Shown here: in pieces, positions 54,318 to 63,830 of the stretch
Layout of the letters: each line of letters opens with the position of its first letter
Numbering within the stretch: position 1 is the first letter of the stretch
Source of the DNA: an uncultured Maribacter sp.
GTDB taxonomy: Bacteria > Bacteroidota > Bacteroidia > Flavobacteriales > Flavobacteriaceae
DNA: 64,000 nucleotides
Direction of reading: 5' to 3'
Assembly: GCF_947496775.1 (NCBI RefSeq)
Contig: NZ_CANMDU010000003.1
Coordinates: 1-64,000, forward strand
Program-made: the position numbers and the translations under genes
Notes under the pieces: model-generated
The model's database searches: none
What the model was told of the DNA's origin: nothing
What the model saw: only the letters and a program-made list of their open reading frames with translations

Positions 54318-57300
54318 CTATATCTCTTCTTCTATGTGGCTGGCTGCATTATGCTGCAAACCCTTAGACAAATGTGCTTTCTCTTTCTGCTCTTTTATTG
54401 CTCTCTCCACTTCTTCTTTTGAGATATTATTTCCTGTAATTAACCATTTACTAATAACCTTTACTTTATTACTAAAAGAAAGAAAAATAGGAAGCATTAA
54501 TAAAGTAAGTACCGTTGCAAAAGCTATTCCGTAGGCAATAGATATAGCCATTGGCTTTAAAAATTGCGCCTGTCTGCTTGTCTCTAGCATTAATGGAGCT
54601 AGACCCGCAATAGTAGTTATAGATGTGAGAAAGATAGCCCTAAATCTAGATCTACCTGCATCGTATAATGCATCATCGAATGCCATACCACTCCTTAGAT
54701 TGTTATTAAACTTACCTATGAGCACCAAACCATCATTTACCATAATTCCTATTAAAGCTATAATTCCTAACATAGAAAGTATATTAATTGGAAAATCATG
54801 TATCCAATGCCCCCATGAAACTGCTGTTAAACTAAATGGAACTAGCAACAGTAACATTAAAGGTTGACCAAAACTTCTGAAGGTAAAAGCTATAGTAATA
54901 TATATAAGTGCCAAAACCGATAAACCTGCTATTTTTAATGATTTAATCATCTTGTCAGCTTCTCTATTTTGTCCTTCATACAAGGCAGATACACTTGGAT
55001 ATTTAGATTCTATTTCTGGCATAATGTTCTTTCGAATATCCTCCATAACATCCGTACCACTAGTTTCCTTATCATTTACTAAATCTGCAGAAATCTGAAT
55101 TTCTCTTCGCCCCTCTAACCTATTAATAGCTACATCTCCTCTCTCAATAACATAATTTGCTATTTCTTTTAACGGAACTCTAGCTCCACTAGGAGTTACT
55201 ATGCGCATTTCGTCTAAATCCGTGATAGAAGACCTATTCTCTCTATCGTACCTTACCCAAACTCGTATTTCATCTTGTCCTCTTTGAAAACGTTGCGCCT
55301 GTGTTCCAAAGAAACCTGCTCTTACTTGCGACATTATACCTCGCAAGTTTAACCCCAATAGATATGCATTTTCCTTCAGCTCTAATCGTATTTCTTTTAT
55401 CCCTTCTGGATCATTATCGGCTATATCTTTCAGAGCTGGGTTACTAAACAAAGCATCTTTCAATTCTTTTTTAGCTTCTTTTAGTTCTTTTATATTATTC
55501 CCTAATAAAGAAACTGCAACCGGAGAGCCTCCAAAATTGCCTCCAGAACCATATATAAGACTCTCTACTCCTATTACTGGCCCAACTAACTTTCTTAATC
55601 TATTGGTAACTAAGTTTGATACCACTGCATCTGGGCGTTCTTCTCCGGGAAGAAGGTTTATAGTCAATGTTGCAGAAGAGGAACCTGGCCCTAATCTTTT
55701 AATTACATTTTCAAAAAGTAACTTATCGCTTCCTTTTAAATACTCTTCTGATAATTCTTGGTTTACAATTTTAGCTTTACTTTCTATATAAGAGATAATA
55801 GAATCTGTAACCTTTTCATTAGTACCGTTGGGCATTAATAAATTTACCTGAATTCTATCACTTGCAATTCTAGGAAAAAAAGAAGTTCTTATAATTCCTC
55901 CTCCGACAGATCCTATAGTTAAAACTAATGCTACTACGAAAAACGAAAAGGACAATAATTTGTAACGCATAGCAAATCTTAATGCCGGGCTGTATAAATT
56001 GTCTCGCATCCATTTCATAAAACGGTCTCCCATTTCATTGATTATTCTAAGTTTTGCAAAAGCTTGCCCAATACTTGTTTTGGGTTTTTTAGCTATTGGT
56101 TGCAATGCCTTAGAATGTGCTAAATGTGCTGGCAAAATAATTAAAGCTTCTACTAAAGAAACTACCAAGGTTAAAATAACAATTACAGAGACTTCACCAA
56201 AAAACTCTCCTATTCTACCATCTAAAAATAAAAATATAGAAAAGGCTAAAATAGTGGTTATAATTGCCGAAACAATTGGTGGTATTACCTCCATAGTTCC
56301 ATCTATGGCCGCTTGTATTGGAGATTTTCCTTTTTCATAATGCTGGTATATATTTTCTGCAATTACAATACCATCATCTACCAAAATACCAATTACAATA
56401 ATCATCCCAAAAAGAGAAAGTACGTTTATTGTAACATTAAAAAACCCAGCAAAAACAAACATTCCTAAAAAAGAGATTGGTAGTCCGAATGCTACCCAAA
56501 AAGCCAATCTTGTATTTAAAAAAAGAGAAAGAAAAATGAGAACCAAAATCATTCCCATAATAGCATTTTCAGTAAGCAATTCTGTTCTTTGAGTTAAGGT
56601 TTTAGATTGATCGCTTACTACGCTTAACTGTACATTATTATATTTCTGATTAAAAATCTCAATATACTCTTTTACTTTTTCTGCTGAATCTATTAAATCT
56701 TCTGTATTGGTACTTGTAATGGTTGTGTTAACAGCCAAGTTACCATTAAAATAAGATGCATTTGGAGACTCTGCAAAGCGATCTCTAATGGTGGCAACAT
56801 CTTGTAGTCGTATGGCTCTTCCAAAGACATCTGATTTAATAATTAAGTTAGATAATTCTGTACCGTAATACGCTCTGTTATTTGCACGAATTAAATATTC
56901 TTCTGCATCTGTTTTTATATTTCCTCCGGTAACCAAAATATTGGCATTGCCAACTGCTTGGGCTACTTCTGAAAAAGATATACTAAAGGCTAAAAGACTA
57001 TTTTCATCTACCGCAATTTCTATTTCTTCTTCTGGGTAACCGGTTATTGTAATCTGCGAAATACCATCAATAGCTCTAATATCATTCTCTATTTGCCTTC
57101 CTATTTGTTTTAATGTTGCCAAAGGAATTCCATCTCCACTAACAACAAAACCAATAGTTTGTCTTACCGCTTCTAATTTAGATACAATTAATGGCTCCAT
57201 TCCTGTCGGAAATGTCGGAACACGATCTACTGCATTTTTAACCTCTAGGAGCATAAAGTCTATATCTCTGCCCTTTTCTATTTCTACATTAATACTTCCA

Positions 57301-57566
57301 CTATTTTCTCTCGAGGTAGAAGTTACTCGATCCACACCTTGTAACCCTTTTAAATTATCCTCAATTTTCAATACAATACCCTCTTCTATCTCTTGTGGAG
57401 ATGCCCCCGGATACGATATATTAATAGAAATATTTTTAGAATCTGAAAGTGGAAAAAAAGAAGATTTTAGTGACAATGCCCCGGCTATACCAAAAACAAA
57501 AACAGCTATAATTACCACATCAACTGCTATGTGATATTTTATAAAGTATTCAATTATTTTTCGCAT
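54318..57566 (-). CDS. RND efflux pump inner-membrane transporter
   Basis: 1082 aa, the full AcrB/HAE length. Twelve membrane helices are expected, with two large periplasmic loops. The proton-relay pair D397-D398 sits in GILVDDGIVIAENIYQHYE, equal to AcrB D407-D408. SYPGASPQEIEEGI near 51-64 and IMVNDGLVLIGKFNNN in the second half are family blocks. One base overlaps the adaptor gene. The substrate is unknown; MarR control suggests drugs, bile-like or aromatic compounds. Confidence 0.94.
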   Translation of the reverse strand: MRKIIEYFIKYHIAVDVVIIAVFVFGIAGALSLKSSFFPLSDSKNISINISYPGASPQEIEEGIVLKIEDNLKGLQGVDRVTSTSRENSGSINVEIEKGRDIDFMLLEVKNAVDRVPTFPTGMEPLIVSKLEAVRQTIGFVVSGDGIPLATLKQIGRQIENDIRAIDGISQITITGYPEEEIEIAVDENSLLAFSISFSEVAQAVGNANILVTGGNIKTDAEEYLIRANNRAYYGTELSNLIIKSDVFGRAIRLQDVATIRDRFAESPNASYFNGNLAVNTTITSTNTEDLIDSAEKVKEYIEIFNQKYNNVQLSVVSDQSKTLTQRTELLTENAIMGMILVLIFLSLFLNTRLAFWVAFGLPISFLGMFVFAGFFNVTINVLSLFGMIIVIGILVDDGIVIAENIYQHYEKGKSPIQAAIDGTMEVIPPIVSAIITTILAFSIFLFLDGRIGEFFGEVSVIVILTLVVSLVEALIILPAHLAHSKALQPIAKKPKTSIGQAFAKLRIINEMGDRFMKWMRDNLYSPALRFAMRYKLLSFSFFVVALVLTIGSVGGGIIRTSFFPRIASDRIQVNLLMPNGTNEKVTDSIISYIESKAKIVNQELSEEYLKGSDKLLFENVIKRLGPGSSSATLTINLLPGEERPDAVVSNLVTNRLRKLVGPVIGVESLIYGSGGNFGGSPVAVSLLGNNIKELKEAKKELKDALFSNPALKDIADNDPEGIKEIRLELKENAYLLGLNLRGIMSQVRAGFFGTQAQRFQRGQDEIRVWVRYDRENRSSITDLDEMRIVTPSGARVPLKEIANYVIERGDVAINRLEGRREIQISADLVNDKETSGTDVMEDIRKNIMPEIESKYPSVSALYEGQNREADKMIKSLKIAGLSVLALIYITIAFTFRSFGQPLMLLLLVPFSLTAVSWGHWIHDFPINILSMLGIIALIGIMVNDGLVLIGKFNNNLRSGMAFDDALYDAGRSRFRAIFLTSITTIAGLAPLMLETSRQAQFLKPMAISIAYGIAFATVLTLLMLPIFLSFSNKVKVISKWLITGNNISKEEVERAIKEQKEKAHLSKGLQHNAASHIEEEI

Positions 57567-58696
57567 TATTTTTTTGATTTAGCTTTTTTCTCTGTAAAAA
57601 TTTTTACGGCCATTCCGTTGTAAGATCCTAACAAAGGCTTTGCTAAAATTGTAGTTCCATTGGGCACCTCTTTTAGCACTACTTTTTTATCCGAAAAATA
57701 TATTGGTTTTACATCAATTAAGCCTAAAACAGAATCTTTAACCACATAAATTTGATTTGTCTCTAACAACAAATTGCGATTTATCTCTATAGCCTCTTCT
57801 TCTGCTCTTGCGTTTAGACTTGCCTCTAAATACATTCCTTCTTTTAAGCTATTATCTTTTATCTCTATAAAGGCTTTTATGGTTTGTGAAGCTACATCTA
57901 CTCTACCATTAACTCTTACTACTTTTCCTGAGTATTCTTTTGTTTTATCTAAATTAGTAAGTGCTACTTCTTCTCCTATTTTTAATAAATCGCTATATTC
58001 TTTGCTAATAGAAACCTCTAATTCGTAAACATCTGTATTAATAAATTCTCCTAATTTTTGCCCCGACCTAACAAGTGTCCCTTCTGTTACCAATGCATCT
58101 GTTAGCACCCCCTTGAATGGTGCAAATATTCTATACTTAGATAGTCTTTGCTCTAGATTTTTAACATTGTAATAGGTAGTTAATATCCCCCTTCCAGAAA
58201 TAAAGAACTTTTCCTTCTCCGAATCCATTTTTGGTAACTCAGGTGTGTTTTTATCCATATCAAAAGCACTTAAGTACGTTTTCCACTTAGGATAAATATT
58301 TGGATAGTCTAATCGCAAATCTGGCATTATTGATGTAATTTGGTTGTATAAATTACTTTTAGCAGACTTAACAGAGGCTTTATACTCTGCATCATCTATT
58401 TTTATTATTGTTTCTCCTGAATTGTATAATTGACCTGCTTTAAAAAGCTTGCCTCCTTTTCTAAAAATACCTTGCACTTCTGCATATATATCTACACGTC
58501 TTTTAGCTACCAAATTACCATTTGCAGGCACAACTATAGGAATTGTAGTATTGGTTACAATATCTGTAAAAACAGTTTTTATTACCTTCTCTACCTTTGG
58601 TTTTGGCTTAGTTTTATTCTCTACTATTATAGTAGCGATAACAACTGCACCTATAATAAACAAAATGCCTAATACGGATAATATAGTTTTTCTCAT
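57566..58696 (-). CDS. RND efflux periplasmic adaptor
   Basis: 376 aa. N-terminal membrane helix (ILFIIGAVVIATIIV). HlyD-like adaptor: VPANGNLVAKRRVDIYAEVQ (~58-77) as barrel/lipoyl half, a rather short helical hairpin with INQ…, the second half FAPFKGVLTDALVTEGTLVR and the beta-barrel region VALTNLDKTKEYSGKVVRV. It joins the RND pump to TolC. Located 9 bases after the MarR gene. Confidence 0.92.
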   Translation of the reverse strand: MRKTILSVLGILFIIGAVVIATIIVENKTKPKPKVEKVIKTVFTDIVTNTTIPIVVPANGNLVAKRRVDIYAEVQGIFRKGGKLFKAGQLYNSGETIIKIDDAEYKASVKSAKSNLYNQITSIMPDLRLDYPNIYPKWKTYLSAFDMDKNTPELPKMDSEKEKFFISGRGILTTYYNVKNLEQRLSKYRIFAPFKGVLTDALVTEGTLVRSGQKLGEFINTDVYELEVSISKEYSDLLKIGEEVALTNLDKTKEYSGKVVRVNGRVDVASQTIKAFIEIKDNSLKEGMYLEASLNARAEEEAIEINRNLLLETNQIYVVKDSVLGLIDVKPIYFSDKKVVLKEVPNGTTILAKPLLGSYNGMAVKIFTEKKAKSKK

Positions 58697-58705
58697 GATC
58701 GGTTA

Positions 58706-59170
58706 TTATAATGAATCGGCATTTACGCCCATATTAACTTGTACTTTTTTTAAAATTCGAATGGTTAGTTCTTTTTCTTCTATTGTAATTCCTTTTCCTA
58801 AAGAATCTAACAAATCTCTAAGTACTGGTGTTGTTTTAGTGTAAATATTTCTACCTTCTTCTGTTAAAAAAACCTGACTAATTCTTTTATCTTCTTTACT
58901 TCTAATTCTTTGGATATACTTCTTATTTTCCATCTTAGACAATAACCGTGTTAAGGTAGATTTGTCTCTTAGTGTTAAAAAAGCTAGCTCATTCTGGTTT
59001 AAACCATCTTTTTCGTGTAATTTTTTCAATACAACAACTTGCTCTTTACTTAAGTCCAAACCTTTTTCTTTCAGTTTTTCCTGTAAAAAACAGTCTGCCA
59101 TTTTAGAAGTTTTACCTAACCATGGTATAATAGAGGCTTCAAAATCAACAAAATTGTTAACAGATTTCAT
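58706..59170 (-). CDS. MarR-family repressor
   Basis: 154 aa. Winged helix: LSKEQVVVLKKLHEKDGLNQ (58-77), LAFLTLRDKSTLTRLLSKME (recognition helix) and wing IQRIRSKEDKRISQVFLTEEG. First gene of a five-gene leftward operon with adaptor, RND pump, TolC and the CPXCG protein. A perfect 8-6-8 palindrome 23-44 bases upstream of its ATG is the likely operator, implying autorepression and control of the pump. Confidence 0.93.
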   Translation of the reverse strand: MKSVNNFVDFEASIIPWLGKTSKMADCFLQEKLKEKGLDLSKEQVVVLKKLHEKDGLNQNELAFLTLRDKSTLTRLLSKMENKKYIQRIRSKEDKRISQVFLTEEGRNIYTKTTPVLRDLLDSLGKGITIEEKELTIRILKKVQVNMGVNADSL

Positions 59171-59192
59171 AATGCGAAACTAAGCAAAACCT

Positions 59193-59214
59193 ATTAGTTG
59201 TATATGCAACTAAT
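59193..59214. promoter_or_regulatory. MarR-type operator, ATTAGTTG-N6-CAACTAAT
   Basis: Perfect 8-bp inverted repeat with a 6-base centre (TATATG), upstream of the MarR gene. Length (22 bp) and the TTG…CAA arms match known MarR-family sites. Confidence 0.7.
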
Positions 59215-59236
59215 GTTAAATATTTCCTAAGAAAAC

Positions 59237-59272
59237 AAAAAAAAGGGATGCGTTTTGCACCCCTTTTTTTTT
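59237..59272 (-). terminator. Terminator of the LRR gene
   Basis: 14-bp stem AAAAAAAGGGATGC / GCACCCCTTTTTTT with one mismatch, flanked by long A/T runs, so it can work on both strands; it ends the LRR gene at 59293. Confidence 0.8.
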
Positions 59273-59292
59273 AAAACTTATTTATTTATTTT

Positions 59293-60180
59293 TTAATGTC
59301 TTACTCTAGTATCTTCGAATTTAGAATCTGCCAAGCGAGATAAACTAAATCTTGGCTTATTATATTTTCTATTCAATTCTGCATTATCACTATCAAAAGT
59401 TAACAAACTTTGATTCTGAAGATTTTCTAATCCTTTAAAAGAACTAAATTTATTTCCCTGTAGTTGTACAAATTTTAACTTAGAAAGTTTCTGAAGTCCT
59501 TTAGGGGCAACACCATCAAAATTATTATAAGCCAAAACTAATTCTCTTAAATTTTTTAATTCGCTTAAATCCACATTAATCTGGCCTTCAAATTTGTTTC
59601 CAAATAGCTCAATACTTTCCAAAGAAGTCATTTCTTCTATTTCCTTTGGCAAATTACCCGTTAAATAATTACTAGATAAGTTCAAAAGAGTTAAACTAGA
59701 CATTGCTCCTATTCCTCTAGGGATGTCGCCTACCAACGAATTATTAAACAACGTTAACTCTTTTAAGTTTAGCAGCCTAGAATAATCCTTAGGTAACTCT
59801 CCCTTAAACTGATTCATCTCTAACTTCAAAATTTTTAACTCTGAAAAACTTGTTATTTCTTCTGGTAAGTTTCCTGATAATTTATTAAAAGCTAAATTTA
59901 ATTCTTCTAAAAAAGCTAAATTTTTAATTGATTTTGGAATATTCCCTTGCAGATTATTTCTATGTAAACTAATAGACACTACATGGTTATCTTTTAAGGT
60001 TACGCCATACCAACTATCGATGGGCTTAGATATATCCCAAGGGGTCGACCATTCATTGCCATTAGTTGAATTATATAAATCTAATAAAGCAACCCTCTCT
60101 TTTTTAGATATTTGCGACATTACAATATTGGTAAAAAAAAGAAGTAACACAATTTTTATGGGGAGTAAAACTTGTTTCAT
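59293..60180 (-). CDS. Secreted leucine-rich-repeat protein A
   Basis: 295 aa. Signal peptide (IVLLLFFTNIVMSQ). An N-cap resembling plant LRRNT domains (ALLDLYNSTNGNEWSTPWDI, 28-47; SWYGVTLKDNHVVSISLHRN) is followed by 8-9 repeats of ~24 residues of the plant-specific type LxxLxLxxNxLxGxLPxxI. It ends with a conserved tail FSLSRLADSKFEDTRV. No enzyme or cell-wall anchor is seen. Paralogous to the gene at 60413-61297; likely ligand-binding surface or periplasmic proteins. Confidence 0.85.
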   Translation of the reverse strand: MKQVLLPIKIVLLLFFTNIVMSQISKKERVALLDLYNSTNGNEWSTPWDISKPIDSWYGVTLKDNHVVSISLHRNNLQGNIPKSIKNLAFLEELNLAFNKLSGNLPEEITSFSELKILKLEMNQFKGELPKDYSRLLNLKELTLFNNSLVGDIPRGIGAMSSLTLLNLSSNYLTGNLPKEIEEMTSLESIELFGNKFEGQINVDLSELKNLRELVLAYNNFDGVAPKGLQKLSKLKFVQLQGNKFSSFKGLENLQNQSLLTFDSDNAELNRKYNKPRFSLSRLADSKFEDTRVRH

Positions 60181-60355
60181 AATCTATATAATTAGCCTGG
60201 TTTAACTACTATAATTTATTTTTCTATATTGGTAATTACCCTATTTATTCGTCAACAATAGACCTTAAATAAATTATATTAGTATATAACAAACGTAATT
60301 AATAGTGTTTTCTGATAAAAAAATTGCATTTTTTATTATTCACAAAATAATGAAC

Positions 60356-60382
60356 AAAAAAAAGGGGTGCACCACACACCCC
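60356..60382 (-). terminator. Terminator of the second LRR gene
   Basis: 6-bp G+C-rich stem GGGGTG / CACCCC with a 7-base loop; on the minus strand an 8-base T-run follows. The nearby ACTAACTAA steps resemble those next to the terminator at 13601. Confidence 0.75.
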
Positions 60383-60412
60383 CACCATTAACCAAACTAA
60401 CTAAAATATTAT

Positions 60413-61297
60413 TTAATTTTCATCCTCCTCTTCATCTTCAAATTTTGTATCAGCCATTCTTGACTTGCTGAAATTTATATCTTTAAAATCTACTTTTTCT
60501 ACATCTTTATCGTAATCAAAAACTAAAAACTGACGGCTATCCATCATTTGCAAACTTTTATAAGAATTAAACTCATTATTCTGAATCTGTAATACTTCTA
60601 AGCTTGCTAATTGACCAAATTCTTCTGGAATAGAGCCATTTAATTGATTGTTAGCCAAAACCAATTCTTTTAATTGACTTAATTTTCCCATTTCATTTGG
60701 AATTGCTCCAAACAAGGAGTTCTCAAAAAGCCCTAAAATTTCAAGCTCGGCTAAATCACCTAGAGAACTAGGTATTTCTCCTCTTAAATTATTACTAGAT
60801 AAGTTTAACACCTTTAAACCGGCTATTTCTCCAATACTATCTGGAATAGAGCCCGAAATAAAATTATTGAACATTGTTAATTCTTGTAATTTATCTAAAC
60901 TACCAATTGCATTAGGAATTATCCCCTTTAACCTATTCATTTCTAATTTCAAGGTCTTTAATTCTTGTAACTCCACAATTTCTTTAGGTAATTCCCCTGT
61001 TATAGAATTAAATGCAAGATTTAATTTTATTAAATGACTTAACTCTCCTATACTCGCAGGAAGTTTGCCCATTAAATTATTTCTAAATAAATTAATCTCC
61101 ACAACATGGTTATCTTCCACTTTAACTCCATACCAATTAGAGACCGGAGCTTTTAAATCCCATTTTTTAATCCAGTGGGCACCATTCGTGCTATTGTACA
61201 AATCCAAAAGAGCTTTCTTTTCCTTTTTAGATACTTTAGCTGTAACCACATTGGAAATTAAAAACATTACGAACAATATGTAAATGACTTTTTTCAT
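60413..61297 (-). CDS. Secreted leucine-rich-repeat protein B
   Basis: 294 aa. Signal peptide (ILFVMFLISNVVTA). Same plan as its neighbour: N-cap ALLDLYNSTNGAHWIKKWDL, then 8-9 plant-type repeats (LNLSSNNLRGEIPSSLGDLA, LVLANNQLNGSIPEEFGQL), tail FSKSRMADTKFEDEEEDEN. The N-cap is the best-conserved stretch between the pair. The genes are 232 bases apart and have separate terminators, so they are a tandem duplication rather than an operon. Confidence 0.85.
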   Translation of the reverse strand: MKKVIYILFVMFLISNVVTAKVSKKEKKALLDLYNSTNGAHWIKKWDLKAPVSNWYGVKVEDNHVVEINLFRNNLMGKLPASIGELSHLIKLNLAFNSITGELPKEIVELQELKTLKLEMNRLKGIIPNAIGSLDKLQELTMFNNFISGSIPDSIGEIAGLKVLNLSSNNLRGEIPSSLGDLAELEILGLFENSLFGAIPNEMGKLSQLKELVLANNQLNGSIPEEFGQLASLEVLQIQNNEFNSYKSLQMMDSRQFLVFDYDKDVEKVDFKDINFSKSRMADTKFEDEEEDEN

Positions 61298-61476
61298 ATA
61301 TAAAGTTTTTGCTTTTATAAAGCTAAAAAATAATTTAACAACTCTAACTAAGAATTATCTTACAAATTTGAACTATTAACGGAAGAAAACCAAAAGTATT
61401 CGGTGAAATGCTCAATTTTGTTGTGTAGTACTTCTTTTTTGTGGTGTAGGAATTTTATTACTTAATAATCTTTGAA

Positions 61477-63390
61477 TTAAGACACCTGCTCCAATTCAAT
61501 AGTAATATCTTCCCATTTGGCCATTAGCTCTTCTAAGGTTTTCTTTTTTGTCTCGTAAGAATCAAAAAAGTTTGGCTTAGCTATGGTTTCGTCATAATTC
61601 ATTAACAATTCGTGATCAATATCGCTAATTTCTTTTTCTAAACTCGCAATCTTACTCTCTACTGAGCTTAGCCTATTCTTTAATGACTTTACTTTTTTCT
61701 GATTTTGAAAATCATTTGTATTCTTAGATGCAGATTCTTTTACTTTAGTAGTTTTCTCTGTTTTTTCAATATTTCTAAAGTTCTCCTCTTTACGTTGTTC
61801 TAAATAATAATCTACATCTCCTAAGTACTCTTTAATATGCTTATCTTTAAATTCATAAACACTATTTGTTAGCCCTTGTAGAAAATCTCTATCATGAGAA
61901 ACTAATATTAATGTACCTTCAAAATTTTGCAATGCCTGTTTTAATACATTTTTAGATTTAATATCTAAGTGGTTGGTTGGTTCATCCATTACCAATACGT
62001 TGAAAGGTTGTAATAACATTTTGGCTAATGCTAACCTATTTCGTTCTCCTCCGGATAGTACTTTTACATATTTCTCAACATCATCTCCGCGAAAAAGAAA
62101 AGACCCAAGTATATCTCTTACCTTGCTTCTATTTTTTTCATTTGCAGCATCTATCATAGTATCTAAAATGGTTTTATTACCATCTAAATACTCTGCCTGA
62201 TTTTGAGCAAAATATCCTATTTGCACATTATGTCCTAGTTTTAAATGACCATCATACTCAATATCACCAACCATTATTTTAGCTAAGGTAGATTTACCCT
62301 GACCATTTTGACCCACAAAAGCAGTTTTACTATTTCTTTCTATTAAAAGATTTATATTCTCTAAAACTTGCTTCTCTCCATAATTCTTTGCCAAATTCTC
62401 TATTTCTACTACCACTTTTCCTGGAGTTATAGAAATTGGAAAACGCAAATTCATAACACTATTATCATCTTCATCTACCTCAATACGATCCATTTTATCT
62501 AACTTCTTCATTAAGGACTGTGCCATAGAAGCTTTGGTAGATTTTGCTCTAAATTTTTCTATTAAACGTTCTGCTTGTTGTATTTCTTTATCTTGGTTTT
62601 TCTGAATACTTAGCTGTTGATCTCTTATTTCTTGTCTTAAAACTAAATACTCACTATATGGTTTATTATAATCATATATTCTCCCTAAAGAAATTTCTAT
62701 AGTTCTATTCGTAACATTATCTAAGAACATTTTATCATGTGATACAATAACTACTGCCCCAGAATAATTATTTAAAAACTGCTCTAACCATATAATAGAT
62801 TCAATATCTAAATGATTTGTTGGCTCATCTAACAACAAAACATCATTACTCTGTAATAACAACTTCGCCAGTTCTATACGCATACGCCATCCGCCAGAAA
62901 ACGTTTCCGTTTTTTTATCAAAATCCTCGCGTTTAAAACCTAAGCCTTGTAGTATTTTCTCTGTCTCTCCTTGATAATTATACCCTCCTAATATTTCATA
63001 ATGATGCGTAATGTCACTTAAATCTATAATAAGTTGATTATACCCTTCGCTTTCATAATCGGTACGTTCCGCGAGCTGATGATTTATTTCATCTATCTTA
63101 AGTTCTAAGGCCTTAATTTCTTCAAAAGCCTGGTAGGACTCTTCCAAAACAGTTCTGCCCAATACAAAATCAATATCTTGTCTTAAGAAACCTATTTTTA
63201 TATCTTTTTCTATTGCGATAGTACCAGAATCTATTGGCATATCTTTAGATAGTAATTTTAATAGAGTAGACTTCCCTGCTCCGTTTTTCCCTACTAAACC
63301 AACACGGTTACCCCCGTTTAATCTAAAAGATATTTCTTGAAATAAATATTCGCCTCCAAACGAAACAGAAAGGTTATGGATATTGAGCAT
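61477..63390 (-). CDS. ABC-F family ATPase
   Basis: 637 aa, two nucleotide-binding domains and no membrane helices. Walker A GLVGKNGAGKSTLLK (~33-47) and FVGQNGQGKSTLAK (~353-366); signatures FSGGWRMRIELAK and LSGGERNRLALAK; Walker B LLLDEPTNHLD and LVMDEPTNHLD. Catalytic Glu is kept in both. The linker between domains is charged (~240-300) and the C-terminus has a coiled-coil (~540-637). Ribosome-associated by family; Uup/YheS-type is more likely than an antibiotic-resistance ABC-F. Confidence 0.94.
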   Translation of the reverse strand: MLNIHNLSVSFGGEYLFQEISFRLNGGNRVGLVGKNGAGKSTLLKLLSKDMPIDSGTIAIEKDIKIGFLRQDIDFVLGRTVLEESYQAFEEIKALELKIDEINHQLAERTDYESEGYNQLIIDLSDITHHYEILGGYNYQGETEKILQGLGFKREDFDKKTETFSGGWRMRIELAKLLLQSNDVLLLDEPTNHLDIESIIWLEQFLNNYSGAVVIVSHDKMFLDNVTNRTIEISLGRIYDYNKPYSEYLVLRQEIRDQQLSIQKNQDKEIQQAERLIEKFRAKSTKASMAQSLMKKLDKMDRIEVDEDDNSVMNLRFPISITPGKVVVEIENLAKNYGEKQVLENINLLIERNSKTAFVGQNGQGKSTLAKIMVGDIEYDGHLKLGHNVQIGYFAQNQAEYLDGNKTILDTMIDAANEKNRSKVRDILGSFLFRGDDVEKYVKVLSGGERNRLALAKMLLQPFNVLVMDEPTNHLDIKSKNVLKQALQNFEGTLILVSHDRDFLQGLTNSVYEFKDKHIKEYLGDVDYYLEQRKEENFRNIEKTEKTTKVKESASKNTNDFQNQKKVKSLKNRLSSVESKIASLEKEISDIDHELLMNYDETIAKPNFFDSYETKKKTLEELMAKWEDITIELEQVS

Positions 63391-63454
63391 TTTAGCAGTT
63401 GAATTTTAAATTATATAGAACACATTCTTGTACTTTTACAAAAACATTTTGCAA

Positions 63455-63793
63455 ATGTTAAAAAAAGGAAACAAACTCTACAGTATTTTAACAGGAACTT
63501 GTCCTAAATGTCATGAAGAAAGCATGTATTTAGACAAAAACCCCTATCATTTGGGTAATATTCTAAAAATGCATGAGCGTTGTTCCCAGTGTAACACCAA
63601 ATATAAAATAGAACCATCCTTTTTTTATGGTGCTATGTACGTAAGTTACGGTGTTGGTATTGCCTTTGCTGTTGCCGCCTTTGTAATATCCAAATTAATT
63701 TTACAGTCTGGCCTTTTAACTTCTTTTTTTGCAATAATTGGCACTTTAATTTTCTTTATGCCCATTATTATGCGTTTATCTAGAAATATCTGA
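63455..63793 (+). CDS. DUF983 membrane protein
   Basis: 112 aa from ATG at 63455 (the open frame runs from TTG at 63428). N-terminal zinc ribbon TGTCPKCHEESMYLDKNP and MHERCSQCNTKYKIEP (two CxxC pairs), then two membrane helices (~62-85 and ~88-108; YVSYGVGIAFAVAAFVISKL, FFAIIGTLIFFMPIIM). Matches the DUF983 family of small membrane proteins often found near cytochrome-oxidase genes; no such genes are nearby here. Divergent from the ABC-F gene. Confidence 0.88.
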   Translation: MLKKGNKLYSILTGTCPKCHEESMYLDKNPYHLGNILKMHERCSQCNTKYKIEPSFFYGAMYVSYGVGIAFAVAAFVISKLILQSGLLTSFFAIIGTLIFFMPIIMRLSRNI

Positions 63794-63830
63794 ATCAACT
63801 TTTTTATACCCTATAATCCTGAAGAAAAAA

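Noticed and set aside
55999-56340. Plus-strand frame of 113 codons inside the RND pump gene
   Set aside because: Shadow of the pump's membrane helices; no own promoter or domain.
52934-59170. RND operon as a heavy-metal (CusA-type) efflux system
   Set aside because: No Met-rich or His-rich metal motifs in the pump or adaptor, and the regulator is MarR; drug/solvent-type HAE pump is more likely.
61477-63390. ABC-F gene as an antibiotic-resistance gene
   Set aside because: Linker and overall form fit a housekeeping Uup/YheS-type factor, and it is not within a mobile or resistance context; the sequence alone does not support resistance.
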